From: Kiritimatiellia bacterium
GTDB taxonomy: Bacteria; Verrucomicrobiota; Kiritimatiellia; RFP12; DVOR01
Direction of reading: 5' to 3'
NCBI GenBank assembly: GCA_017457555.1
Contig: JAFTHG010000016.1
Coordinates: forward strand, 1 to 8,618
DNA: 8,618 nt
Shown: in pieces, positions 1 to 7,702 of the stretch
How positions within the stretch are numbered: the stretch's first letter is position 1
How the letters are laid out: the number at the start of each line of letters is the position of its first letter
The notes under the pieces: generated by a model
What the model was told of the DNA's origin: nothing
Database searches by the model: none
Seen by the model: only the letters and a program-made list of their open reading frames with translations
Position numbers and translations under genes: made by a program

Positions 1-106
<106 letters not shown>

Positions 107-153
107 TGTGGGGGACTTGAGCTTTCGAAACGCAAGCAGAACAGTTCAGGTCA

Positions 154-1329
154 TTGGAAAGCTCTCCATCAACTGGAGGGCTTTCCATTTCTGATGCCAC
201 CCGGTTGCGCGCGGCTTTGATCGCAATTAATCGCTTGCCTCGTGTCGGTGCGGCAAAGGTGCGCTCGCTTGAACGTGCTTTCGGGTCGCTTTTAGCCTTG
301 CCTGAATATACACCTGCAGAGATTGCACAGCAGTGTAAAGACCTCTCGCTGCAGATGGTCATTGATGTGCTGCAAGCCTTATCCTCAGGATGGGCCGCAG
401 AAGAAGAGGCTCGTGCAAAGGCTACGAATGTTCAGATATTAACGTGGTTGGACGATCTTTATCCGGAAACGCTTCGTGCGCTCCCTTCTGCGCCCTTATG
501 TCTTTATTGTGTGGGCAATCCGCAATTGTTGCGGCAACCGCAGATTGCCATTATTGGAACACGCGCCGCATCGCTCTATGGCAAAGAACAGGCACAACGC
601 TTTGCGATGCGGTTTGCTGCTGCCGGCATGCATGTCACAAGTGGCCTGGCAGAGGGGATTGATTCTGCGGCACATGAGGGCGCACTCTTGGCAGGAGAGG
701 CGGCACCGGGAAAGACAATCGCCGTTTTAGGAGCCGCATTAGATTGTGTCTATCCGCAATCGCGAAAGCCTTTAGCGATTCAAATTGCCCGGAGTGGCGG
801 TTTGGTGGTGAGCGAATATCCCTTTGGGCGGCATGCAGATGCAAAGACATTTCCTCAGCGGAACCGCATTGTGGCGGCTCTCACAAAAGGAACATTGGTA
901 ATTGAAACTGCGACAAAGGGCGGAACTTTAATTACCGCAAATTACGCGCAGGAGTTTGGGCGAACGCTTTATGCGCTTCCGGGGCGGGTGGATGTTCATT
1001 CTTTTTCAGGGAATTTGCGCCTGATTCGGAATGGTGACGCACGTCTTGTCACCTCCCCAGAGGAAATTTTGGATGAGTTCAGCAGTTTGGATTTACAGGA
1101 GGGGCAACCACTTCCTGCGTCCAAACCCGACACAGACATCTTGCCACCGGGGCTTTCTCCAGAGGAAGAACAACTGTATAAAGCGTTGGGCAATGATGAG
1201 TTAACGGTGGATGATTTGATTGGGCGAACCGGTCTTACAAGTGTTGCCGTCAGTGTGGCGTTGGTAGGATTACGCTTCAAGCGGCGGATTCAGGATCGGC
1301 CGGGTGGTCGTGTCCGTCGCACGCGTTAA
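154..1329 (+). CDS. dprA: DNA-processing protein DprA (Smf)
   Basis: DprA binds incoming single-stranded DNA during natural transformation, protects it and loads RecA; it acts in the cytoplasm. The protein is up to 391 residues, at the long end for the family. An N-terminal helix-hairpin-helix-like segment (RLPRVGAAKVRSLERAFGS, about residues 28-46) is followed by the Rossmann-like core: GTR at 135-137, then GLAEGIDSAAH, the segment with AVLGAALDCVYP, VVSEYPFG, FPQRNRI (233-239) and ETATKGGTLITANYA. A C-terminal winged-helix region follows after about residue 325 (SPEEEQLYKAL to the end), ending in an Arg-rich tail. The longest reading starts at TTG 154; an in-frame stop at 118-120 and the absence of an upstream ATG limit the choices. 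Only a weak AGG (148-150) precedes it. TTG 205 (residue 18) is an alternative that keeps all recognised domains and would place the 155-187 hairpin in the leader. The function is secure; the start is not. Confidence 0.95.
   Translation: MESSPSTGGLSISDATRLRAALIAINRLPRVGAAKVRSLERAFGSLLALPEYTPAEIAQQCKDLSLQMVIDVLQALSSGWAAEEEARAKATNVQILTWLDDLYPETLRALPSAPLCLYCVGNPQLLRQPQIAIIGTRAASLYGKEQAQRFAMRFAAAGMHVTSGLAEGIDSAAHEGALLAGEAAPGKTIAVLGAALDCVYPQSRKPLAIQIARSGGLVVSEYPFGRHADAKTFPQRNRIVAALTKGTLVIETATKGGTLITANYAQEFGRTLYALPGRVDVHSFSGNLRLIRNGDARLVTSPEEILDEFSSLDLQEGQPLPASKPDTDILPPGLSPEEEQLYKALGNDELTVDDLIGRTGLTSVAVSVALVGLRFKRRIQDRPGGRVRRTR
155..187 (+). other. Strong hairpin covering the dprA start
   Basis: Bases 155-168 can pair with 174-187 to give a 14-bp stem (13 Watson-Crick pairs and one U-G wobble at 163/179) closed by a 5-nt loop, TCAAC. 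The left arm reads TGGAAAGCTCTCCA. The stem begins on the second base of the proposed TTG start codon of dprA. There is no convincing T-run after it (ATTTCTGA), so a textbook intrinsic terminator for pta is doubtful. It could end pta transcription, hinder dprA translation, or do both. Confidence 0.6.
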
Positions 1330-1384
1330 GATATGATTATTAAAGATTTTTATCAAAAACACAGCGATTGTCACCGCCTGAAGA

Positions 1385-1414
1385 TTGATTCTATAAGGAT
1401 GGCTGTGGTATACT
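1385..1414 (+). promoter_or_regulatory. Sigma70-like promoter with extended -10, upstream of psd
   Basis: TTGATT (1385-1390) and TATACT (1409-1414) are separated by 18 bp, and TG at 1406-1407 one base upstream of the -10 makes it an extended -10 element. The start of transcription should fall near 1421, giving a leader of about 55 nt before the psd ATG. It lies in the largest gap of the window (1330-1475) and is the only good candidate to drive the seven-gene run. No clear terminator for dprA is visible in 1330-1384, so some read-through is possible. Confidence 0.55.
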
Positions 1415-1475
1415 GTGCGTGACGTTTGGAGAATGTGCCAAATCGCTTTCTTTTACTTGTGGAGAGGATAAAGTT

Positions 1476-2195
1476 ATGTACAATAACGAAAAGCGCGAAC
1501 ATGAGTTGATTATCCGCAACGGATGGACCCTGATTCTGCCGGCGTTAGTGCTTGGTTTGGGCGGTGGTTGCGGTTTGTGCCACATCGAAGGTTTGTGCTG
1601 GTTGGGCTATACGTGGTTTGGCCTGTGCATGGTGTTTGTATTGTTTATGCTGTGGTTCTTCCGTAATCCGACGCGTGTGGCACCGGTGGGCGAGGAGAAT
1701 ATCGTTTCCGGTGCGGAAGGGACGGTGCGTTCCGTGCAGTATGTTACGGAAGATGATGGCTCTCCGGCCAGTGCTGTTGTAAAAGAATTCTTCCCCGGTG
1801 AAAAGGCCGTACGCATCTCAACCTTCCTTTCTCCGCTGCACGTTCATGTGAACCGTCTTTCGATCGGGGGCAAGGTCGTTCAATGTGAATACCGCCACGG
1901 CAAGCATTTATTGACGATGGATGAACGCTCCAGCTTGTACAATCAGCACTCGGTGGTATTGGTGGAAGACTCAGACGGATTGCGTTGCTTGCACAAGCAA
2001 ATTACTGGGCCGATTGTCCGTCGTGTCATCTTCTGGTTGGACGAAGGTCAACCCGTGAAGCGTGGTGGCATTTTGGGCATGATGAAGTTTGGCTCGCGTA
2101 TGGATATCTGGTTGCCAGCCGATCGCGTAGAGGTGTGTGTGAAGCCGGGTGATCCTGTTGTTGCAGGCGAAACGGTCATTGCCAAGCGCAAGTAA
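1476..2195 (+). CDS. psd: Phosphatidylserine decarboxylase proenzyme
   Basis: Converts phosphatidylserine to phosphatidylethanolamine and CO2 at the inner membrane. The enzyme is made as a proenzyme that cuts itself at a Gly-Ser bond, turning the serine into a pyruvoyl group. The protein is 239 residues, typical of the short Psd class. Two hydrophobic segments (about 17-30 and 39-62) lead into FFRNPTR (61-67). The FLSPLHVHVNR block (117-127) holds the conserved histidine, and MKFGSRMDIWLP carries the cleavage site Gly206-Ser207. The usual ADG acid motif reads AEG here (Glu81). The membrane part holds four cysteines (32, 35, 41, 51), which I do not recognise as a family feature. The ATG at 1476 has GGAGAGG at 1461-1467; an in-frame GTG at 1419 lies at or before the predicted transcription start and is unlikely. 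pssA follows 15 bp later, completing the two-step pathway. Confidence 0.95.
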   Translation: MYNNEKREHELIIRNGWTLILPALVLGLGGGCGLCHIEGLCWLGYTWFGLCMVFVLFMLWFFRNPTRVAPVGEENIVSGAEGTVRSVQYVTEDDGSPASAVVKEFFPGEKAVRISTFLSPLHVHVNRLSIGGKVVQCEYRHGKHLLTMDERSSLYNQHSVVLVEDSDGLRCLHKQITGPIVRRVIFWLDEGQPVKRGGILGMMKFGSRMDIWLPADRVEVCVKPGDPVVAGETVIAKRK

Positions 2196-2210
2196 TTGCG
2201 GAGGTTCAGC

Positions 2211-3026
2211 ATGTCAGCAGAATGTAAAAAAATCCCAGCGAATAAAGTAATTGTTAATTCAATTACCTCTGGCGCATTGGTTTGTGGTTTGCTGAGCACA
2301 ATGTTTTCAGCATCGGGGAATTTCTACCTCGGTGCTGTTTTAATTTTAGGTGCAATGATTCTTGATGGATTAGATGGCACCTGTGCACGTTTGTTAAAGG
2401 CAGAATCTCAGTTTGGCGCAGAGTTTGATACCTTTGTGGATATCACGGCCTTTGGCGTGGCACCTGCGATGTTGGTGTACTTTTACCTCTTTCACGACTT
2501 CTCGGTGGCAGCGGGCAGTGGAAGTATCCATGCCATTGGCGCACTGTTAGGTGTGGCAATTGTGCTTTCTGGTGCATTGCGATTAGCACGTTTCAAAGTC
2601 GTGGATGATGATCACGGCATGAGTGGGTACACAGGAATGCCAATTACGGTCAATGCGCTTTGTCTAGCCGGCATTATTCTCTTTATTGAAGCTTGGAATG
2701 CAAACAATGGATGGTGTACAAAGGTCGCACTTCCGGAATGGGTTGATTTGCGTGATGGTGGTTGGCTCTCATGGGTGATGTATATCAATTGCATTATCTG
2801 CTTATTGTTGCAGGTGTCGCCCTTTAAGTATCCCAAACCGACGAATACGCCGATTGGTCAATTCATTGGTGTGCTTGCTTTCATCGGCCTTTTCCTTGGG
2901 CCCAAGACGGCCGTTATCAGCTGTTGCTACTTGGTCCCTGTCACGCTCTTCTATATCTACGTCGCACCCTTCTGGTTTACCCTTAAGAAAGCTTGGATCG
3001 CCAAGCGGAATGCTGCGAAAGTATAA
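2211..3026 (+). CDS. pssA: CDP-diacylglycerol--serine O-phosphatidyltransferase
   Basis: Makes phosphatidylserine from CDP-diacylglycerol and L-serine, releasing CMP; its product is the substrate of the Psd encoded just upstream. The protein is 271 residues and an integral membrane enzyme, with several hydrophobic segments (for example about 13-33, 38-51, 78-93, 104-125, and more to the C-terminus). The CDP-alcohol phosphotransferase signature is complete: Asp52, Asp55-Gly56, Ala59-Arg60, Gly69, Asp73, Asp77, spaced D-x2-DG-x2-AR-x8-G-x3-D-x3-D. The later MSGYTGMP segment fits the conserved substrate-region loop of PssA proteins. The start at ATG 2211 is supported by GGAGG at 2200-2204; the reading frame is open from TTG 2196, but that codon has no ribosome binding site. 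The short length and membrane character point to the Bacillus-type PssA rather than the peripheral E. coli type. Confidence 0.94.
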   Translation: MSAECKKIPANKVIVNSITSGALVCGLLSTMFSASGNFYLGAVLILGAMILDGLDGTCARLLKAESQFGAEFDTFVDITAFGVAPAMLVYFYLFHDFSVAAGSGSIHAIGALLGVAIVLSGALRLARFKVVDDDHGMSGYTGMPITVNALCLAGIILFIEAWNANNGWCTKVALPEWVDLRDGGWLSWVMYINCIICLLLQVSPFKYPKPTNTPIGQFIGVLAFIGLFLGPKTAVISCCYLVPVTLFYIYVAPFWFTLKKAWIAKRNAAKV

Positions 3027-3052
3027 TCACCGGAACGGTTTACTCCAAAAAT

Positions 3053-4987
3053 ATGAATGTAACTGAAAAGATTCTTCACGCCCACCTTGTTTCAGGATCG
3101 CCTGTTGCCGGCGAAGAGGTGGCTATTCGAATTGATCAAACACTGACGCAAGATGCCACGGGTACGATGGCCTATCTTCAGTTTGAAAGTATGGGACTTG
3201 ACCGTGCAAAGACTGAGGTTTCTGTCAGTTATGTTGATCACAACACGGTGCAAATTGGCTTTGAGAATGCAGATGACCATGATTATTTGCAAGCCGTTGC
3301 ACAAAAGTATGGCGTGATTTATTCGAAGCCCGGCAATGGCATTTGCCATCAGTTGCATTTGGAACGTTTTGGAAAGCCCGGCAAGACGTTGATCGGGTCG
3401 GACTCCCATACGCCGACAGGGGGGGGCATCGGCATGGTGGCAATCGGTGCTGGTGGCATTGATGTGGCGGTTGCGATGGGTGGTGGCGCGTATAATATCG
3501 CATGGCCCAAAGTCGTCGGCATCCGGTTAGTCGGGCAATTAACCCCCGGTGTGTCGGCGAAAGATGTGATTTTGGCGGTGCTGCGGAAGTTCGGCTCCAA
3601 GGGAAATGTTGGAAAGATTTTTGAGTATTATGGTCCGGCATTGGCGTATTTGGATGTGCCGAGCCGTGCTACAATTACGAATATGGGTGCAGAATTGGGG
3701 GTGACAACCTCCGTCTTCCCATCAGATGAAGTAACAAAAGCGTTTTTGGAAGCGCAAGGTCGCGGTTCGGATTGGGTAGAATTAAAGGCCGATGACGAAA
3801 CGTATGATGACACGTGGGAATTAGATCTTTCAACACTTGAACCTTTAGCCGCAGCACCTCATAATCCCGGTAACATTGAAACCGTAGCGCAACATCTGGG
3901 CGAAAAAGTTCACCAGATTATGATAGGCTCCTGTACAAACTCCTCTTATCGCGACATTAAGACAGTGGCGCTTCTCTTAAAAGGTAAACAGGTTCATCCG
4001 GATGTTGAGGTCGGAATTGCGTGTGGCTCTAAGCAGGTCGTCCGTATGCTCGCAGATGAAGGATTATTGGGCGATTTGATTGCTGCAGGATGTCGTATCC
4101 TTGAAAATGCGTGTGGCTTCTGTATTGGCGCTCACATGAGTCCGTCAACGGATGCCGTTTGCTTGCGTACCAGTAATCGTAACTTTGAAGGTCGATCCGG
4201 AACACAATCGGCAAAAGTTTATCTCGTATCTCCAGAGACGGCGGCAGCTTCGGCATTGACCGGAGCCTTCGCAGATGCTCGTCAACTGCAGGTGCCTACA
4301 GTGCCGATGCCAACAGCATTTACAATTGATGACGGGATGTTCCTTTACCGTGAAACCGCAGGTCAAGGTGTTCCTGAAACACTTATCCGGAGAGGCCCCA
4401 ATATCGGTGAAGTCCCACCCGGAAAACCTTTGGCGGAAACGCTTCATGGTGTCGCTACAATCAAAGTGGGCGATAAGATTACAACCGATCATATTATGCC
4501 GGCCGGTGCACGCTTGAAATACCGTTCGAATGTGCCGGAATATGCCAAGTATGTCTTTGAGCATACGGATAAGCATTTTTATGAATCTGCAACGGCAAAT
4601 CGAAATGCCGGGAAGGCGAACATTATCGTAGCGGGTGAAAGTTATGGTCAGGGGTCTTCCCGTGAACATGCTGCGTTGTGCCCGATGTATTTGGGTGTCC
4701 GTGCGGTGATTGCGAAGAGTATTGAGCGTATTCATCGTGCCAATCTGATTAATTTTGGAATTGTGCCCTTTGTTTTTGTGAATCCGGATGATTATAATCG
4801 TGTTTCACAAGGGGATGAATTGGTGATTGAAGCATTGCAGTCCGCAATTGAAGGTGATGGACGTGCAACAGTAAAGAATCTTTCAAACAACAACACATTT
4901 GACGTCATGACAGAGTTGTCAGAGCGTCAGAAAACGCTGCTCCTTGCCGGTGGTCTTTTGGCTGCTGTGGCACAGGGCAAGGTCTAA
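3053..4987 (+). CDS. acn: Aconitate hydratase, short Aquifex-type
   Basis: Interconverts citrate and isocitrate via cis-aconitate in the TCA cycle, in the cytoplasm, with a [4Fe-4S] cluster. The chain is 644 residues, much shorter than the roughly 890 residues of AcnA, and matches the single-chain Aquifex-type family. Visible landmarks: GSDSHTPTGGGIGM (115-128, with His119), the three cluster cysteines Cys294 (GSCTNSSYRD), Cys354 and Cys357 (ACGFCIG), and the fused swivel domain with GDKITTDHIMPAG and YGQGSSREHAA (Ser535/536, Arg537). Fusion of the swivel domain and the overall motif set argue against a two-subunit LeuCD isopropylmalate isomerase; homoaconitase is the main alternative. The ATG at 3053 is 26 bp after pssA; its ribosome binding site is poor (GGAACGG at 3032-3038, 14 nt away), so translational coupling to pssA is possible. 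An earlier in-frame TTG at 2993 overlaps pssA and adds residues unlike the family. Confidence 0.93.
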   Translation: MNVTEKILHAHLVSGSPVAGEEVAIRIDQTLTQDATGTMAYLQFESMGLDRAKTEVSVSYVDHNTVQIGFENADDHDYLQAVAQKYGVIYSKPGNGICHQLHLERFGKPGKTLIGSDSHTPTGGGIGMVAIGAGGIDVAVAMGGGAYNIAWPKVVGIRLVGQLTPGVSAKDVILAVLRKFGSKGNVGKIFEYYGPALAYLDVPSRATITNMGAELGVTTSVFPSDEVTKAFLEAQGRGSDWVELKADDETYDDTWELDLSTLEPLAAAPHNPGNIETVAQHLGEKVHQIMIGSCTNSSYRDIKTVALLLKGKQVHPDVEVGIACGSKQVVRMLADEGLLGDLIAAGCRILENACGFCIGAHMSPSTDAVCLRTSNRNFEGRSGTQSAKVYLVSPETAAASALTGAFADARQLQVPTVPMPTAFTIDDGMFLYRETAGQGVPETLIRRGPNIGEVPPGKPLAETLHGVATIKVGDKITTDHIMPAGARLKYRSNVPEYAKYVFEHTDKHFYESATANRNAGKANIIVAGESYGQGSSREHAALCPMYLGVRAVIAKSIERIHRANLINFGIVPFVFVNPDDYNRVSQGDELVIEALQSAIEGDGRATVKNLSNNNTFDVMTELSERQKTLLLAGGLLAAVAQGKV

Positions 4988-4999
4988 AGGAGCGACGCA

Positions 5000-6646
5000 A
5001 TGAGCGACGCAGATACTAGTAAGAATCTCGGTTTTGTTTTCGCACCGGATTGGGCGCGTACATCAGCCGATGAGTATGTCAGCCGTTATCAGGACAAGGT
5101 TTACGATGAGCGCACGGGACGTGAAGAGCGTCCTCGCCGTGAGGGTGGTTTCCGTGATCGGGAGCGTCCGCCTCGCCGTGATAGCGATCGCCCACGTCCA
5201 CCCCGTCGTGAATTTGGCGATGGTGAACGCCGTTCATATCGTGATCGTGGCGAAGGACGTCCGCGTCCGGGAGACGATCGTCCTCGTGAAGGAGGGGACC
5301 GTCCACGCTCGCAACGTCGGGGAGATCGCCCGTTTGTGCGTCGTGAATTCGTGAAACCGCTTGAAGCGGAATTGCGTATTTTGCCGAATCAACGGAATTT
5401 GGGTATCATTATCAAGACCTTACAAGCGACCCACATGGCTTATCCGGTCAAAAAGTTTGTGCGTCTTTTCTTGGAAAATCCGCAAGCTTGCTTGGCCCGT
5501 TTTGAAGTCAAGCCGGAGTCGGATATTGTTTTCTGGACGTGTAAGGCATGTGATTTTGTGGCGGTGAGCGAGGCTGAGGTTGTTGCGCATATCCTTGCAA
5601 CGCACCTGCCAGACTTCTTTGATGTGACACAGGAAACCTGTGATGCGCCCTCGGGAACGTTCCCGTGCGTGGCAAAATGCACGCTGACAAATGAGTGGGT
5701 CGGCGCACCCAATCACCATAACTACCGTCATCGCGTTGCAGAACTTGCCGCACGTGCAGGAATGTCAGAGAAGGATTATTTGAAGACGGTAGAGATGTGC
5801 CGCGACCAAGAGTCTATTGACGCTTGGAAGCAGACGGAAACGGTGCGAACTGTTTATCGTTTGAAAGTCGCCGCATCAAAACAGCCTGTGGCAGTCGAAG
5901 GTGATGCAGAGGCATCTGAAGTTCCTGCAGATACGCGACCGACGTATAATCGTGATCAGGCTGAAGCCATTTTCCGCCGTGATATTCTGCCGGATCTAAT
6001 TGTATCTGCAAAGCATGTGTGTGTGCCGGTGCCCGCAGCACAGGCATCGACCTCTCAATCGTTGACGTGGTTGTTGAAGTCGACGCTTCGTAAAGAGCAG
6101 TCGAATCCAACCTCTTTACTGTATGCATTGCGTGGTGCATTCCGCCATCGGAAATTCACCATTTTCCGTGGAAATGATGCGCGTGGACCGGAATTTGTTG
6201 CAAATGTCACATTGACTCCGATTACCGGTGAGCACATGGTGCGCGAACTTTCCGAAGCATTAAAATATGTCACGGAGCATCCGCTTTGCACACGTGCAGA
6301 ATTGATTGCTGCGTTGCGTGAAATGTTGCCGGAGATGGATGTCAATGTGATCGTGCGTCAGATTGCGTTCTTATTCGCAAAGGGACACATTGTGGAATAC
6401 TACAATGGCGTGTTGGCACTGCCTGAGTCTAATCCGCGTTTCCGCAAGCTTCCGGAAGAAATGAAGCGTGAACGGGATGCTGCAGAAGAAAAGGCACCAT
6501 CGTCTGCCCCGGAGACGACTCCCACATCTGAAACAACGGAAACGCCTGTTGCAGAAGCTGTTGTTGCATCAGAACCTGAGACGGACAGCGTTACTGAAAC
6601 GCCTTCGGAAGAAGCGGAGCCTGTTGCGACACCTGACGCAGAATAA
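5000..6646 (+). CDS. Conserved protein of unknown function: Arg-rich N-terminus, C2H2 zinc finger, acidic tail
   Basis: I cannot name this 548-residue protein; I recall similar uncharacterised proteins in Verrucomicrobiota-like genomes, but this is memory only. It reads in five parts. Residues 1-35 are a short ordinary segment. Residues 36-117 are low complexity, dominated by Arg, Asp, Gly and Pro with DRPR repeats (63-66, 93-96 as DRPR, 100-103) and no long hydrophobic stretch. Residues 118-300 form a folded region with a textbook C2H2 finger, Cys181-x2-Cys184-x12-His197-x4-His202, followed by more cysteines and a PNHHNY block (237-242). Residues about 325-476 include a helix-rich stretch (418-476) that looks like a winged-helix fold. 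Residues 494-548 are an acidic Glu/Thr/Pro/Ser/Ala tail. No signal peptide or membrane segment is seen. The finger plus the Arg-rich arm suggest nucleic-acid binding (inference). The start at ATG 5000 has AAGGAG at 4987-4992. It lies 12 bp after aconitase and 18 bp before lpxD. Confidence 0.85.
   Translation: MSDADTSKNLGFVFAPDWARTSADEYVSRYQDKVYDERTGREERPRREGGFRDRERPPRRDSDRPRPPRREFGDGERRSYRDRGEGRPRPGDDRPREGGDRPRSQRRGDRPFVRREFVKPLEAELRILPNQRNLGIIIKTLQATHMAYPVKKFVRLFLENPQACLARFEVKPESDIVFWTCKACDFVAVSEAEVVAHILATHLPDFFDVTQETCDAPSGTFPCVAKCTLTNEWVGAPNHHNYRHRVAELAARAGMSEKDYLKTVEMCRDQESIDAWKQTETVRTVYRLKVAASKQPVAVEGDAEASEVPADTRPTYNRDQAEAIFRRDILPDLIVSAKHVCVPVPAAQASTSQSLTWLLKSTLRKEQSNPTSLLYALRGAFRHRKFTIFRGNDARGPEFVANVTLTPITGEHMVRELSEALKYVTEHPLCTRAELIAALREMLPEMDVNVIVRQIAFLFAKGHIVEYYNGVLALPESNPRFRKLPEEMKRERDAAEEKAPSSAPETTPTSETTETPVAEAVVASEPETDSVTETPSEEAEPVATPDAE
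5540..5605 (+). other. C2H2 zinc-finger motif within the 548-residue protein
   Basis: The encoded residues 181-202 follow C-x2-C-x12-H-x4-H, with a Phe two residues after the second Cys (Phe186) and hydrophobic Val194/Val195 before the first His. This is the classical zinc-finger layout, common in eukaryotes and less so in bacteria. Metal binding is inferred from spacing alone. Confidence 0.6.
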
Positions 6647-6664
6647 CTTTGAGGAGGTCCTTTC

Positions 6665-7702
6665 ATGAAACTCTGTGATGTAGCCAAATCCGTAAATGGT
6701 ATTTTTGAAGAAAAAGATGCCGACATTGAAATCTGCGCTATGGCGAGTTTGTTAGAGGCGCGGACGGGTGATATCTCCTTCTTGGCGAATATGAAATATG
6801 CTTCCCAGATGAAAGATACTGCTGCTTCTGCCGTTTTGGTTTCCAAGGACTATGCAGGGGAAACGAAGGCGACCCTGATTCGTGTTGATGATCCGAATAA
6901 AGCATTTGCATCGTTGGCGCCAATCTTTGGCCCAAAACCAGTTGTGCGTGAGCCAGGCATCCATGTGACGGCTGTCATTGGCGAGAATGTAACGCTTGGG
7001 CAAAATGTTTACATTGGCCCACATACGGTCATTGAAGATGGCGTGGTCATTGGTGATAATACGGTGATTGACGGTTTGGTCTTTGTGGCACAGGATGTAA
7101 AGATCGGTAAGGATTGCCACTTGTATCCTCAAGTCAATATTCGTGAATCCTGCGTTTTGGGCGATCGTGTCATCCTCCATTCCGGTGTTAAAGTTGGCTC
7201 GGATGGGTATGGTTATACGGTTGAAATCAGCGCACAGGGACCAGTGATTACGAAGGTGCCGCAGATTGGCATCGTTGAAATCGGCAATGATGTTGAGATT
7301 GGTTCCAATACCTGCATTGACCGCGCCCGTTTTGGACGGACTCGTGTGGGTGATTGCGTCAAGATTGACAACCTGGTTCAGATTGGTCACAACGTTCAGA
7401 TTGCGCCGTTTGTGGGCATTATTGCACAGGCTGGTATCGCCGGAAGTGCCAAGATTGAGACAGGTGCTTTGATTTGGTCTCAGGCAGGTATCGCTGGTCA
7501 CCTTACGGTACATGAACGTGCTCAGGTGGGCCCTCAAGCCGGCGTGAAGGAAGATGTGCCAGAAGGCGAATATGTCTTGGGTACACCTGCTCAGCCGAAG
7601 CGCTCATTTGCACAGACGTTGTTGGTGCCACGGCAAGTGGATAAGTTGAAAGCAAAGATTGCAGACCTTGAAGCTCGCTTGAAAGCCATTGAAGGTAAGT
7701 AA
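6665..7702 (+). CDS. lpxD: UDP-3-O-acylglucosamine N-acyltransferase
   Basis: Third enzyme of lipid A synthesis: transfers an acyl chain from acyl carrier protein to the amine of UDP-3-O-acylglucosamine in the cytoplasm. The protein is 345 residues, normal for LpxD. The N-terminal substrate-binding domain shows the expected SLLEARTGDISFLAN block near residues 28-42. From about residue 100 a left-handed beta-helix of hexapeptide repeats runs to about 300 (IGENVTLGQNVYIGPHTVIE and many similar turns). The signature CIDRARFGRTRVGDCVKI followed by DNLVQIGHNV holds the catalytic histidine His242. A C-terminal amphipathic helix (DKLKAKIADLEARLKAI) fits the trimer-associated tail. ATG 6665 has a strong GGAGG at 6653-6657. 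No lpxA, lpxC or fabZ is visible next to it, unlike the common lpxD-fabZ-lpxA cluster. Its stop codon overlaps the start of the next small ORF. Confidence 0.96.
   Translation: MKLCDVAKSVNGIFEEKDADIEICAMASLLEARTGDISFLANMKYASQMKDTAASAVLVSKDYAGETKATLIRVDDPNKAFASLAPIFGPKPVVREPGIHVTAVIGENVTLGQNVYIGPHTVIEDGVVIGDNTVIDGLVFVAQDVKIGKDCHLYPQVNIRESCVLGDRVILHSGVKVGSDGYGYTVEISAQGPVITKVPQIGIVEIGNDVEIGSNTCIDRARFGRTRVGDCVKIDNLVQIGHNVQIAPFVGIIAQAGIAGSAKIETGALIWSQAGIAGHLTVHERAQVGPQAGVKEDVPEGEYVLGTPAQPKRSFAQTLLVPRQVDKLKAKIADLEARLKAIEGK

Noticed and set aside
1346..1358. TTTTTATCAAAAA as a dprA terminator
   Set aside because: A five-pair all A-T stem with a three-base loop is too weak and has no T-run after it.
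1425..1442. Small hairpin TTTGG/CCAAA in the psd leader as a riboswitch or attenuator
   Set aside because: Only five pairs with an eight-base loop; no larger conserved fold could be seen in the 55-nt leader.
1419..1475. GTG start giving Psd 19 extra residues
   Set aside because: The codon lies at or before the predicted transcription start and has no ribosome binding site, while ATG 1476 has GGAGAGG at good spacing.
4145..4735. 196-codon ORF on the - strand
   Set aside because: Antisense to the conserved part of aconitase; the composition (Arg, His and Cys scattered) is typical of a shadow frame.
6400..6846. 148-codon ORF on the - strand across the unknown gene and lpxD
   Set aside because: Its Ser/Val/Ala-rich middle is the complement of the acidic Glu/Thr/Pro tail; no independent signal.
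6752..7537. 261-codon ORF on the - strand
   Set aside because: It lies wholly opposite lpxD. The repeated hexapeptide codons leave the complementary frame open; the translation has no family-like motif and no ribosome binding site context.
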